Under the pieces are notes generated by a model. It worked only from the letters and a program-made list of their open reading frames with translations. It did no database searches and had not been told where the DNA came from. The position numbers and the translations under genes were made by a program. Positions 16,300 to 23,301 of a stretch of 64,000 nt of DNA are shown one piece after another (the stretch's first letter is position 1; every line of letters begins with the position of its first letter). Source of the stretch: Natronococcus occultus SP4 (lineage in GTDB: Archaea; Halobacteriota; Halobacteria; Halobacteriales; Natrialbaceae); contig NC_019974.1 in NCBI RefSeq assembly GCF_000328685.1, positions 2,781,001 through 2,845,000 of the forward strand, written 5' to 3'.

Positions 16300-16322
16300 C
16301 CCGCACCCACCCACCCACCCCC
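16300..16322 (-). repeat. G-tract array 2 (potential G-quadruplex on minus strand)
   Basis: A second array 55 bp away with five C-runs: CCC, CCC, CCC, CCC and CCCCC. On the minus strand this is GGGGGTGGGTGGGTGGG followed by TGCGGG. Between the two arrays lies more CCAC/CCCA-biased sequence, so the whole block 16200-16322 is a low-complexity C-rich tract. Confidence 0.7.
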
Positions 16323-16412
16323 TACGCGACGACATTGCTCCCGCGTCGCGTACACCCCTGTCGTCTGCCGGAGTCGCGTTCCCCCAACGCGATTCCTGCT
16401 CCGTTCCCCCTT

Positions 16413-16814
16413 TCACTCGGACGGATCGACCGATAGCGAAGCCGCCAGGATCGCCGTCTGTACCGTTCGAAGATCCGTCCCTCGCACGGTCGCCGCCGCG
16501 CGAAACCGCTCGCGGACCTGCGCGGCACGATCGGGCGTTGCGGCGAGCCGAACGAGTTCGAACGCGTCCGGCTCGAGCCCGGCAGCCGCGTCGAAGTCGG
16601 CCGCGTCGTACAGCGCGGGAAACTCGTCGAGGACGTCCGCGAGAAGCTCGTCGGTCGCTTCGGCGCCGGGATCGCCCGCGGGAACCGTCCCCGTCGACTC
16701 CGCGAAGTAGTCCTCGAGGTCGACGACGCCGGCCGCCTCGTAGGCGGCTTCCGAAAGCGCGTCGGCGACCGGCGGGCTGACGTAGACGCCGAGGAGAGAG
16801 AACTGGTCGGTCAT
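16413..16814 (-). CDS. Conserved haloarchaeal protein of unknown function
   Basis: 133 residues, acidic, no signal or membrane segment, mostly helical by composition (SEAAYEAAGV, ELLADVLDEFPALYDAADF, VRERFRAAATVRG). I do not recognise a family. The start ATG gives MTDQFSLLGVYVSPPVADAL. It precedes a C-rich tract with G-quadruplex potential in its 3' flank and is followed upstream by the CBS-domain gene on the same strand, with about 50 bp between them. Confidence 0.7.
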   Translation of the reverse strand: MTDQFSLLGVYVSPPVADALSEAAYEAAGVVDLEDYFAESTGTVPAGDPGAEATDELLADVLDEFPALYDAADFDAAAGLEPDAFELVRLAATPDRAAQVRERFRAAATVRGTDLRTVQTAILAASLSVDPSE

Positions 16815-16865
16815 AGGCGCCGGTTCGGTTTCCAGCCAACAATAACTACCGCCTCTCGCCGTCCG

Positions 16866-17243
16866 TCAGGAGAGCTGGGCCGTCACGTCGGTCGTGGAGA
16901 TCATCCCGACGTAGTCATCGCCGTCGACGACCGGGAGGTGGGTAATCCCGAGGCTGGTCATCATGGCGGCGATCTCCTCGAGATACAGCTCCGGCGGGAC
17001 GGTCTCGACGGACTCGGTCATCACCGACTCGACGTCGGCCGTCGTCGGATCGGTGCCCTCTGCGGCGGCCGCGACCAGATCGGTACTGGTCACGATCGAG
17101 GGCGGATCCGTCCGAACGACGAGCGCCTTGATGTCGTTGTCGCGCATCGTCGTCGCCGCCTCGGTCAGCGTCGCGTCCTTCGAGATCGTCTCCAGCGGAG
17201 TCGACATTACCTCCCGAACCTGTGTCCCGTTATCAGTGTCCAT
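16866..17243 (-). CDS. CBS-domain pair protein
   Basis: 125 residues made almost only of two CBS motifs (Bateman module). First repeat: VREVMSTPLETISKDATL to KALVVRTDPPSIVTSTDLV; second: VESVMTESVETVPPELYL to THLPVVDGDDYVGMISTTDV. Such modules bind adenine nucleotides and act as energy or ionic-strength sensors, often on a partner enzyme or channel; the partner is not evident here. The length is complete for the stand-alone haloarchaeal type. Confidence 0.92.
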   Translation of the reverse strand: MDTDNGTQVREVMSTPLETISKDATLTEAATTMRDNDIKALVVRTDPPSIVTSTDLVAAAAEGTDPTTADVESVMTESVETVPPELYLEEIAAMMTSLGITHLPVVDGDDYVGMISTTDVTAQLS

Positions 17244-17297
17244 ACTTCCAGTACACGCTAGGCTACTATTGATGTTATGCCCGGTGCCGTTCTTGCG

Positions 17298-17828
17298 CTA
17301 CTCGCGCTCGAGGACGACGACGACGAGCAAAACGAGCGTACCCCCGACGACCGTCGCCGTCGTGACGGGTTCGGCAAACAGGGCGGCGCCGAGCGCGACT
17401 GTGACCGGGGGCTCGACGGTGCTGATGATCCCTGCACGGCTCGCGCCGACGTACTTCACCACGGCGAAGAGAGTGACGACCGGGAGCGCCGTCGCGAGGA
17501 CGGCGATCCACAGCAAGATCAGCCAGGCCGAGGGCGCCGTCGGGATCGCGAGCTCGCCGGTCAGAGACCCGACCGTGACGAAAGCGATACCGGCGGCGGG
17601 CAACACGTGGGCGGTGAGCACCAGCGGCTCGACCCTGACCAGCAGCGCCCAGACCGCGACCGCCGCGAGCAGGAACCGAAAGGCGAGCACGGTCGGGATC
17701 GAGAGCGCGGCCTGCTGAGCGCAGAGGCCGAAGATCCCGAGCGTCCCGAACCCGACGGCCGACACGACGACCAGGAGGATCCCGATCCGATCGCGGGTCG
17801 GCGCCGGCCACCCGTAACCGACGTCCAT
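17298..17828 (-). CDS. EamA/DMT-family transporter lacking its central part
   Basis: 176 residues, about six hydrophobic segments, against ~285 residues and ten segments for the family. The N-terminus has the normal first repeat start (GILLVVVSAVGFGTLGIFG, then FRFLLAAVAVWALLV), and the C-terminus the normal second repeat end (KYVGASRAGIISTVEPPVTV and ALFAEPVTTATVVGGTLV). The junction after about residue 95 skips the end of the first repeat and the beginning of the second, in frame. It may be a dead transporter or a short form able to dimerise. It is one of three genes with internal deletions between 12 and 18 kb. Confidence 0.82.
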   Translation of the reverse strand: MDVGYGWPAPTRDRIGILLVVVSAVGFGTLGIFGLCAQQAALSIPTVLAFRFLLAAVAVWALLVRVEPLVLTAHVLPAAGIAFVTVGSLTGELAIPTAPSAWLILLWIAVLATALPVVTLFAVVKYVGASRAGIISTVEPPVTVALGAALFAEPVTTATVVGGTLVLLVVVVLERE

Positions 17829-17913
17829 ACTCGCCCCCTCTCGCGAGCATAGTATGGTGGGTGCTATCGTATCTCACGGCCCGGAACGGAAGAGCGTCGC
17901 GCCCGAGAACGGC

Positions 17914-18072
17914 TCAGTGCCGGAGCGACGGCGACTCGTGGCGCCCGTCGCTCCCGGTGAGCTCGGTCGAACTCAGACAGTGGACACAGCCCTCGAGAGT
18001 GCCGTCGTTATCGCCGAAAACGCGGACGAACGTCGCCGAGATCGGGGTGTCGCAGTTGTGGCAGGTTGGCAT
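17914..18072 (-). CDS. Small zinc-ribbon protein, 52 aa
   Basis: Too short for most gene finders. The minus strand from the ATG at 18072 reads MPTCHNCDTPISATFVRVFG, then DNDGTLEGCVHCLSS, ending at a TGA at 17914. Two Cys-x2-Cys pairs (CHNC and CVHC) about 24 residues apart form one zinc ribbon. The length and the FVRVF segment resemble a known class of ~50-residue haloarchaeal zinc proteins of unknown role. Upstream, AATAATGATG may serve as promoter. No neighbour suggests a function. Confidence 0.75.
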   Translation of the reverse strand: MPTCHNCDTPISATFVRVFGDNDGTLEGCVHCLSSTELTGSDGRHESPSLRH

Positions 18073-18284
18073 CGTAGATCACGTTGTATGCTACCAAACA
18101 TCATTATTCCTGTTAACTGGATCGCCGCGGATGTCGAACGATCGGTCCGAAGAGCGTCGATACGGGCGGCACGCACCGCGTGGCGGTCACCGGATCCGAG
18201 CGAGGACTTCCGCTCGCGAGACGCAACACGGGAGCGATCCCCTCCCAGACGTTCTCGCCGTGTGGACGATTCGGTCTTCAGGGA

Positions 18285-18494
18285 CTACGAGTCCGGGTCC
18301 TCGCGCACCCCGCGGATCTCGTTTCGAAGCTTGGCCGCCCCGACACCGACGACGAGTCCGATCCCGAACCCGGGGAGGAAGTCACTCGGCTCGCCGAGGA
18401 CGGCGAGGAACGCGCCCATCGCGAGCGGCGGGAGCAGGAGAAGCCCCAGCATCTCCACGGCGAACACGTCCATGCTCTTTCTCGGGCCGTTCAT
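18285..18494 (-). CDS. Small membrane protein
   Basis: 69 residues from the ATG giving MNGPRKSMDVF (a start seven codons later is equally possible). Two hydrophobic segments: MLGLLLLPPLAMGAFLAVLG and FLPGFGIGLVVGVGAAKL, then an acidic tail. No known family. It lies between the zinc-ribbon and cupin genes on the same strand with gaps too large for an obvious operon. Confidence 0.6.
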   Translation of the reverse strand: MNGPRKSMDVFAVEMLGLLLLPPLAMGAFLAVLGEPSDFLPGFGIGLVVGVGAAKLRNEIRGVREDPDS

Positions 18495-18584
18495 ACGTTG
18501 GCTACTCGTTCGAAAATGATAGTTCTTCACGAACGGTGGTTCAGGGACGAGCCGCTCGGCGGGTCGTTCGACGCGCTCGCGGGT

Positions 18585-18932
18585 TTACTCATCGAACGTC
18601 TCCTCGACGAAGACGGTCAGTTCGTCGTCCTCGCCGTCGGTCCAGGCGTCGTGGCCGGGCGGGATCAGCGCGACGTCGCCCGCCTGCAGCGTCTCGCGGG
18701 CGTCGTCGGTCTCGACGGTGAGTCGGCCGGTGACCACATAGAGGCGGTGCGGACTCGGACAGCGCTCCGTCCCCAGATCGGGGGCGTTGTCCCGCGAGAA
18801 CCGCCATCCGGGCTCGACCGTCGATCGCCAGAACGTCCGTTCGTCGACCGTGACGCGTTCGGAACGACCGTTGTCGAACGCGACCGTCTCGTCGGGCGAG
18901 TCGAACGACCGTACCGCCAGTTCGCTGATCAT
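18585..18932 (-). CDS. Cupin-domain protein
   Basis: 115 residues from the ATG giving MISELAVRSF; a start five codons earlier is possible. The small beta-barrel is typical: SPHRLYVVTGRLTVETDD (cupin motif 1 region, although only one His is visible), GDVALIPPGHDAWTDGEDD (motif 2 with a His) and ELTVFVEE. Metal ligands are fewer than in metalloenzymes, so a binding or regulatory role is as likely as catalysis. Ligand unknown. Confidence 0.85.
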   Translation of the reverse strand: MISELAVRSFDSPDETVAFDNGRSERVTVDERTFWRSTVEPGWRFSRDNAPDLGTERCPSPHRLYVVTGRLTVETDDARETLQAGDVALIPPGHDAWTDGEDDELTVFVEETFDE

Positions 18933-19026
18933 GTTCTGTGCTACCACGCCAGTCCTCGTAACCGTTTCCGGGACGAAGCGAGCGCTCCGAGGCGAACGGT
19001 GTCGAAAGAACCGGCGGACGGCGATC

Positions 19027-19380
19027 CTACCCGTCGCCGTTGATCGAGACGTCCGAGACCGTCACTGAGACGTCCTCGATCGTGAGATCGATCGAGCTGA
19101 TCTCGTAGGTGCGGTCGTCGAAGTCGACGGTCACGCCGTCGGTCTGGACGCCGACCGAGTCGATATCGTACGTCCGCTCGTCGATCTCGTAGCTGGGCAG
19201 CCCGTCGGCCTCGAGCTCGAGGCCGTCGACGGTCACGTGTTCGTCCTCGATGGAGGCGTCGATGCTGCCGACCTGATGGACGTCGTCGGCTCCGCCGGCG
19301 GCGACCGCTCCCGCCGAGAGCAGGGAGACGGCGAGAACGACCGCGAGACCGAGCGCGCCGAACCGCGTCATCGTTCGCAT
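19027..19380 (-). CDS. Secreted haloarchaeal protein with Sec signal
   Basis: 117 residues from the ATG giving MRTMTRFGALGLAVVLAVSL. The signal peptide ends near AVAAGGA; no lipobox. The mature part is ~85 residues of short acidic beta strands (SIDASIEDEHVTVDGLELEA, then TYDIDSVGVQTDGVTVDFDD) with a repeated pattern of E-x-D/E-R-T-Y-[DE]-I, suggesting two or three copies of a short strand-turn unit. No family recognised; probably a surface or exported protein. Confidence 0.72.
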   Translation of the reverse strand: MRTMTRFGALGLAVVLAVSLLSAGAVAAGGADDVHQVGSIDASIEDEHVTVDGLELEADGLPSYEIDERTYDIDSVGVQTDGVTVDFDDRTYEISSIDLTIEDVSVTVSDVSINGDG

Positions 19381-19558
19381 GCTGTGAGAGCAAACGGGGA
19401 CGAACGCAATGAATGTGTCCATCGGCGACCCCTCAGATTCCGGAGCACGGAACGGTCGCGGTACGATCGACCGCCGCCAGCGGCTTCGACGGCAGTCGGC
19501 GTTCGATCCCGTCGGTCGAGCAGTCAGGTATTTCCACCGACCGCCACGAGAGTGGTGT

Positions 19559-20344
19559 ATGGACGACGGCAAACAGGCCACGTTCGGCTCCGAAGGGGAG
19601 CTTCGAACCGACGAGGAGGCGGACGCGACCGAGGACGCGGGACCGGAGCACAACGACTTCGGCGAGGAGCGCGGCGAGAACGAGACCAAGGCGGGCGCGA
19701 ACCGGTACGACGTCTCGAGCCTGCTCCAGAAGGCGGTGCGACGCTCGGACGAGGAGGTCGCGGCGTGGGCCGCCTGGGAGCTGGTGCGGTCGGGGTTCGC
19801 CTGGAACTTCTGGGATCGGATCAACCTCTACGTCGTCGAGGACCTCCGGGCCGGCCACGAGGTCGCGCTGCTGATCGCTCGCTACGAGGAGCTGGCCCGC
19901 GAGCGCTGGTCGGAGACCTCCTGGGAGGGACGGCTCTGTGCGGTCCACGCCGCGCTGGCGGCCGCCCGGGCGCCCTCGAGCCGCGAGGCTTCCCACGCCG
20001 ACGACTACTTCGGCGAGCTCTCGGCCGAGCGTGTGGCCGCCCGCGAGGACGGACGGGAGCCGCGGTACGACCACCCCGTCGACGAGCTCGAGCCCGGCGG
20101 GCGCTACGACGTCGCGTTCGACCAGCACACCTACGAGGGGACGGCCCTCGGCCGGGACGGGCGCTTCTTCCGGACCCACGGCGCCCGCGTCGGTCCCGAG
20201 GGCGAGCCGGAGCTGAGCCGCCAGTGGCGCCTGCAGAGCATGCGCCTCGAGGACCGGGAGTACACCGACGAGGAACTGGCCCGCGCGGTCGAACCCGTCG
20301 ACCCCGACGAACGGTGGCGGGCCGACGACGCCGACGAGGAGTAA
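19559..20344 (+). CDS. Stand-alone MgsA/RarA C-terminal-type domain protein
   Basis: 261 residues from the ATG at 19559. After an acidic 45-residue tail comes NRYDVSSLLQKAVRRSDEEV and AAWELVRSGFAWNFWDRINL followed by LYVVEDLRAGHEVALLI. This pattern (Y-D-x-S, x-KA-R-SD, A-WEL, R-x-x-x-V-E-D-G-like) matches the tetramerising C-terminal domain of MgsA/RarA replication-recovery ATPases. The AAA+ module is absent: there is no Walker motif. The C-terminal ~120 residues (DRLYDHPVDEL-like and FRTHGARVGPE) are not part of that family. It could act as a decoy or partner of clamp-related factors. The domain match is by eye. Confidence 0.65.
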   Translation: MDDGKQATFGSEGELRTDEEADATEDAGPEHNDFGEERGENETKAGANRYDVSSLLQKAVRRSDEEVAAWAAWELVRSGFAWNFWDRINLYVVEDLRAGHEVALLIARYEELARERWSETSWEGRLCAVHAALAAARAPSSREASHADDYFGELSAERVAAREDGREPRYDHPVDELEPGGRYDVAFDQHTYEGTALGRDGRFFRTHGARVGPEGEPELSRQWRLQSMRLEDREYTDEELARAVEPVDPDERWRADDADEE

Positions 20345-20524
20345 CCCGTCTCCCGGCGGCGATGGCGAGTTGAGAACCCCCGCTCGACCCGAACTCGCGC
20401 CGGTTCGGTTCCGATCTTTCAGCTTTGGATCCGGTATTCCTTTGATCGTCGAATCCTTAGCGAAGTACTTACTGATTACTGGTCACGGAAGACGGTAAGG
20501 TTGTTTGGTCTGGATAATAAGTAG

Positions 20525-20544
20525 GCTTATACGTGATCTCACGT
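20525..20544 (+). promoter_or_regulatory. TATA box overlapped by perfect palindrome ACGTGATCTCACGT (narK operon)
   Basis: GCTTATAC (20525-20532) is the likely TATA box, and directly on it starts the 14-bp perfect palindrome at 20531-20544. The expected transcription start is near 20555, a few bases before the leader ORF at 20562. A repressor bound here would block the promoter. A half-site-like CACGTGAG follows at 20559-20566. Confidence 0.6.
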
Positions 20545-20561
20545 CCAGATATCGTAGACAC

Positions 20562-20666
20562 GTGAGTCCGAACGTCACTATCGAGCCGGATTCGGAGTCC
20601 GATTGTGCGATTGAGACCGTCGAAACCGGACGACCGGTCGTCGGAGCGGGAGGTGTGCGGCCGTGA
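20562..20666 (+). CDS. 34-codon leader ORF translationally coupled to narK
   Basis: From a GTG a few nucleotides after the predicted transcription start, the frame reads [20 protein letters not shown] and then [14 protein letters not shown] before a TGA at 20664-20666. That stop shares GTGA with the GTG start of narK (20663). The peptide is acidic, as haloarchaeal proteins are, and has one Cys. It may be a real microprotein or a leader peptide whose translation controls narK. Evidence is position, composition and overlap only. Confidence 0.5.
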   Translation: MSPNVTIEPDSESDCAIETVETGRPVVGAGGVRP

Positions 20667-21985
20667 TCGACGGCAAGTGGAAGAACCTCCTGCTGGCGAC
20701 GGCGATGTTCAACCTGGGGTTCGTCATCTGGTTCTCGTTCGCGCCGTTTACCGGCGGGATCGCCGACGAGTTCGGCCTCTCGGTCGCCCAGCTGGGACTC
20801 GTCTCGAGCGCGGCCGTGATCGCCGTGCCGGCCGGGCGGATCCTGATCGGCCCGCTGACCGACAGGTACGGCGCGCCCGTCACCGCCAGCGCGACGCTTC
20901 TCGTCGTCGGCACGTTCTCGATCATCAGCGCGTTCGCGACGACCTACGAGGTCTTTACCGCCTCGCGGGTGATCGCCTCGCTGGCGGGCATCACGTTCGT
21001 CATCGGCATTCAACACGTCGCCGAGTGGTTCGAGGAGGAGAACCTCGGGCTGGCCGAGGGGATCTTCGCCGGCATCGGCAACGCCGGCGCGGGACTGGGG
21101 GCGTACTTCACCCTCCCCCGGATCTTCGGCGAGGGGTACGCTGGGCCGCTGTTCGCGACGAACTGGCGCGCCGCGTTCTTCTACACCGGCGTCCTCGCGG
21201 TCGTCCTCGGCGTCGTCTACTACCGGTTCGGCGACGCTGCCAAGAGCGAGGCCAAGCGGCAGGCGACCAAGGAACAGGCCAGCTTCCGACAGTTCCTCTA
21301 CGTCGGCACGCGCCACGGTGCGGTCGTCCTCGCGGCCGCCTACGTGATGACGTTCGGCCTCGAGGTCGCGATGAACGGCTGGCTCGGAACCTACTACCGC
21401 GAGGGGTTCGGCCAGGGCGATATCGTCATCGCGGCCACGTTCGCGTCGACGTTCTCGATCGCGGCCGGCTTGCTCCGGCCGATCGGCGGCTACGCCAGCG
21501 ACGTCGCGGCTCGCAGAGAGCGGGACTTCCTGCCGTGGTTCGAGGGGCGTTACCGCGAGCAGTGGACGTTCGCGACGCTCGCGTTCGTCGTCGTGGCACT
21601 GGTTGGCATGACCGTCGCCGGACTGACGGGGAACATCTATCTCGCGGTCGCCGCGGGCTTCGTCGTCGGCGTCAGCTGTGCGTTCTCCGAGGGCGCGATC
21701 TTCGCGCAGGTGCCGGCGATGTTCCCGAACAGCTCCGGGAGCGTCGCCGGCGTCGTCGGCGGGATCGGGACGATCGGTGGCACCGTCTACCCGCTCGTGT
21801 TCGCGGCGCCGTTCCTCCCGAACCTCCACCTCGGCTACGCCGTCGTCGCAGTCACGATGCTTCCGATCCTCGCGCTCGCCGCGTGGGTGTTCCAGCCCGC
21901 GGTCGCCGAGCGAGCGACCGAGGACGGCTGGCTCGTCAGCGGCGAGGCGCCCGCGGACGGAGCGGTCGCCCCGAGCGACGACTAG
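20663..21985 (+). CDS. narK: NarK-type nitrate/nitrite transporter (MFS)
   Basis: 440 residues with twelve predicted membrane segments. The two nitrate-signature loops of the NNP family are recognisable: [18 protein letters not shown] in TM5 and [19 protein letters not shown] in TM11. The MFS motif between TM2 and TM3 reads [15 protein letters not shown]. Length is normal for an assimilatory NarK. It moves nitrate in and/or nitrite out across the cell membrane. The nitrate reductase gene nasA lies 1.3 kb beyond on the other strand, with an Lrp regulator between them, which fits nitrate assimilation. Confidence 0.92.
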   Translation: MIDGKWKNLLLATAMFNLGFVIWFSFAPFTGGIADEFGLSVAQLGLVSSAAVIAVPAGRILIGPLTDRYGAPVTASATLLVVGTFSIISAFATTYEVFTASRVIASLAGITFVIGIQHVAEWFEEENLGLAEGIFAGIGNAGAGLGAYFTLPRIFGEGYAGPLFATNWRAAFFYTGVLAVVLGVVYYRFGDAAKSEAKRQATKEQASFRQFLYVGTRHGAVVLAAAYVMTFGLEVAMNGWLGTYYREGFGQGDIVIAATFASTFSIAAGLLRPIGGYASDVAARRERDFLPWFEGRYREQWTFATLAFVVVALVGMTVAGLTGNIYLAVAAGFVVGVSCAFSEGAIFAQVPAMFPNSSGSVAGVVGGIGTIGGTVYPLVFAAPFLPNLHLGYAVVAVTMLPILALAAWVFQPAVAERATEDGWLVSGEAPADGAVAPSDD

Positions 21986-22184
21986 GGGTCCATCGTGGCG
22001 TTCAGGCGCTTTCGTCGTGGAAGACGAGGACGGCAGTCGGAACCCGAAAGGCGACCAGCGCGGCGAGGAGGGGGCGACGAATCCGGACGTACGGGAGATC
22101 GGCTCGAGCGGAGAAGCGATACTGGCTCGTCGTTCACACTCGACCGCAACCGACGTAACGACGCGGCCCGTCAGTAAACGGCGT

Positions 22185-22700
22185 ATGCGAGATCCAAGCG
22201 CGGACGAGCCGTCCGTGGACCACCCGGCGGCGGAGATCCAGGTCGTCGTCGTGGACCCGGATGACGTCGTCGAGGCGTTCGAACGAAACTACGCCGAGGA
22301 GAACTTCCGGCGAACGCACGTGCTTCGGCTCGTGCCACCGTTCGAGGAGGAACAGCGCGCGGAGCCGTACGTCGAGGACGGTCCGAAGCGGTATCCACCG
22401 GACCGGGATCCGGAACCGATCCACCTCGATCCCGCGACGTTCGTTCGCAACGAGGCCGGGGTCCACCCCAACGAGACGCACCTGACGGTCCCGACGCGGG
22501 AGCAGGCCCGATCGGCGGCCCACGACGATCACGGTGAGGACGCAAGCGAAGCCCTCGTCGACGAGTACCACGAGGAGGCCCTCGAGGAGTGGGAACGACG
22601 GGTGCGTAACTCGCTGGTCGACGCGGTCCGGATCCACTTCGATCACGGAACCGCCGACGAGATCTGGACCGAAGCCCGGTACGAGGCGGCCGAGGAGTGA
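22185..22700 (+). CDS. Acidic haloarchaeal protein of unknown function
   Basis: 171 residues, very acidic with many His and Arg, no signal or membrane segment. The N-terminus reads MRDPSADEPSVDHP, followed by strand-helix text (IQVVVVDPDDVVEAFERNY) and a long C-terminal helix (EALEEWERRVRNSLVDAVRI). The frame is open far upstream into narK, but only this part has haloarchaeal composition. Similar proteins are common in haloarchaea; none is characterised to my knowledge. It is placed between narK and the Lrp gene, which may be accidental. Confidence 0.68.
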   Translation: MRDPSADEPSVDHPAAEIQVVVVDPDDVVEAFERNYAEENFRRTHVLRLVPPFEEEQRAEPYVEDGPKRYPPDRDPEPIHLDPATFVRNEAGVHPNETHLTVPTREQARSAAHDDHGEDASEALVDEYHEEALEEWERRVRNSLVDAVRIHFDHGTADEIWTEARYEAAEE

Positions 22701-22738
22701 GCGGTCGTCGGGGCCGTCGCCGCTCGCGCGGCCGACGA

Positions 22739-23203
22739 TCAGCTCCCGCCGTCGGTTTCGAGTTCGAACTGCTCGTTCTCGGCGACGGCGTTGAGAACGA
22801 TACTGGTGTTGGACCGGTTGATGTCAGGGTCCGTGACCAGCGCCTTGATCTGATCGTTCATGTCGTCGGTGTCTTTGAACTTCCCGATCGCGATCACGTC
22901 GTAGTCGCCGGTGACTTCGTAGACAGACAGCATCTGGCGGTGGTCCCGCAGGGTCTCGGTGATCTCGCCGAGCGCGTCGCCCTCGACCTTGAGCTGCATC
23001 ACGGCGGTCACGTCGTAGCCGGCGGCGTCGTAGTCGACGATCGGCGTGTAGCCGCGGATGACCCCTTCGTCCTCGAGATCGGAGAGGTGATTCGAGACGG
23101 TCGTCACGGAGACGTCGAGCTCCTCGGCGAGACTCCGAAGACTTGCCCGTCCGTTACCCAACAGTGCGTTCACCAGGTCTCTGTCTAGGTGTTCGTACGT
23201 CAC
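22739..23203 (-). CDS. lrp: Lrp/AsnC-type transcriptional regulator (nitrogen-linked)
   Basis: 154 residues. The N-terminal HTH ([20 protein letters not shown], then [16 protein letters not shown]) is followed by the RAM/AsnC ligand-binding domain ([39 protein letters not shown]). Full length for the family. In many haloarchaea the closest homologue sits beside glnA and takes part in nitrogen regulation; here it lies between narK and nasA, pointing to the same role. It transcribes away from nasA's tail, with about 100 bp to that gene's end. Confidence 0.92.
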   Translation of the reverse strand: MTYEHLDRDLVNALLGNGRASLRSLAEELDVSVTTVSNHLSDLEDEGVIRGYTPIVDYDAAGYDVTAVMQLKVEGDALGEITETLRDHRQMLSVYEVTGDYDVIAIGKFKDTDDMNDQIKALVTDPDINRSNTSIVLNAVAENEQFELETDGGS

Positions 23204-23301
23204 TGTGTAGACCGTCTCGCTTCCGGTACTATGAAGTTACGAATGTCAAATTATTCGCCGGGGTATTGCGAAAGGAAAGTCTCTTCTCGCTGGCCCGTTC
23301 G

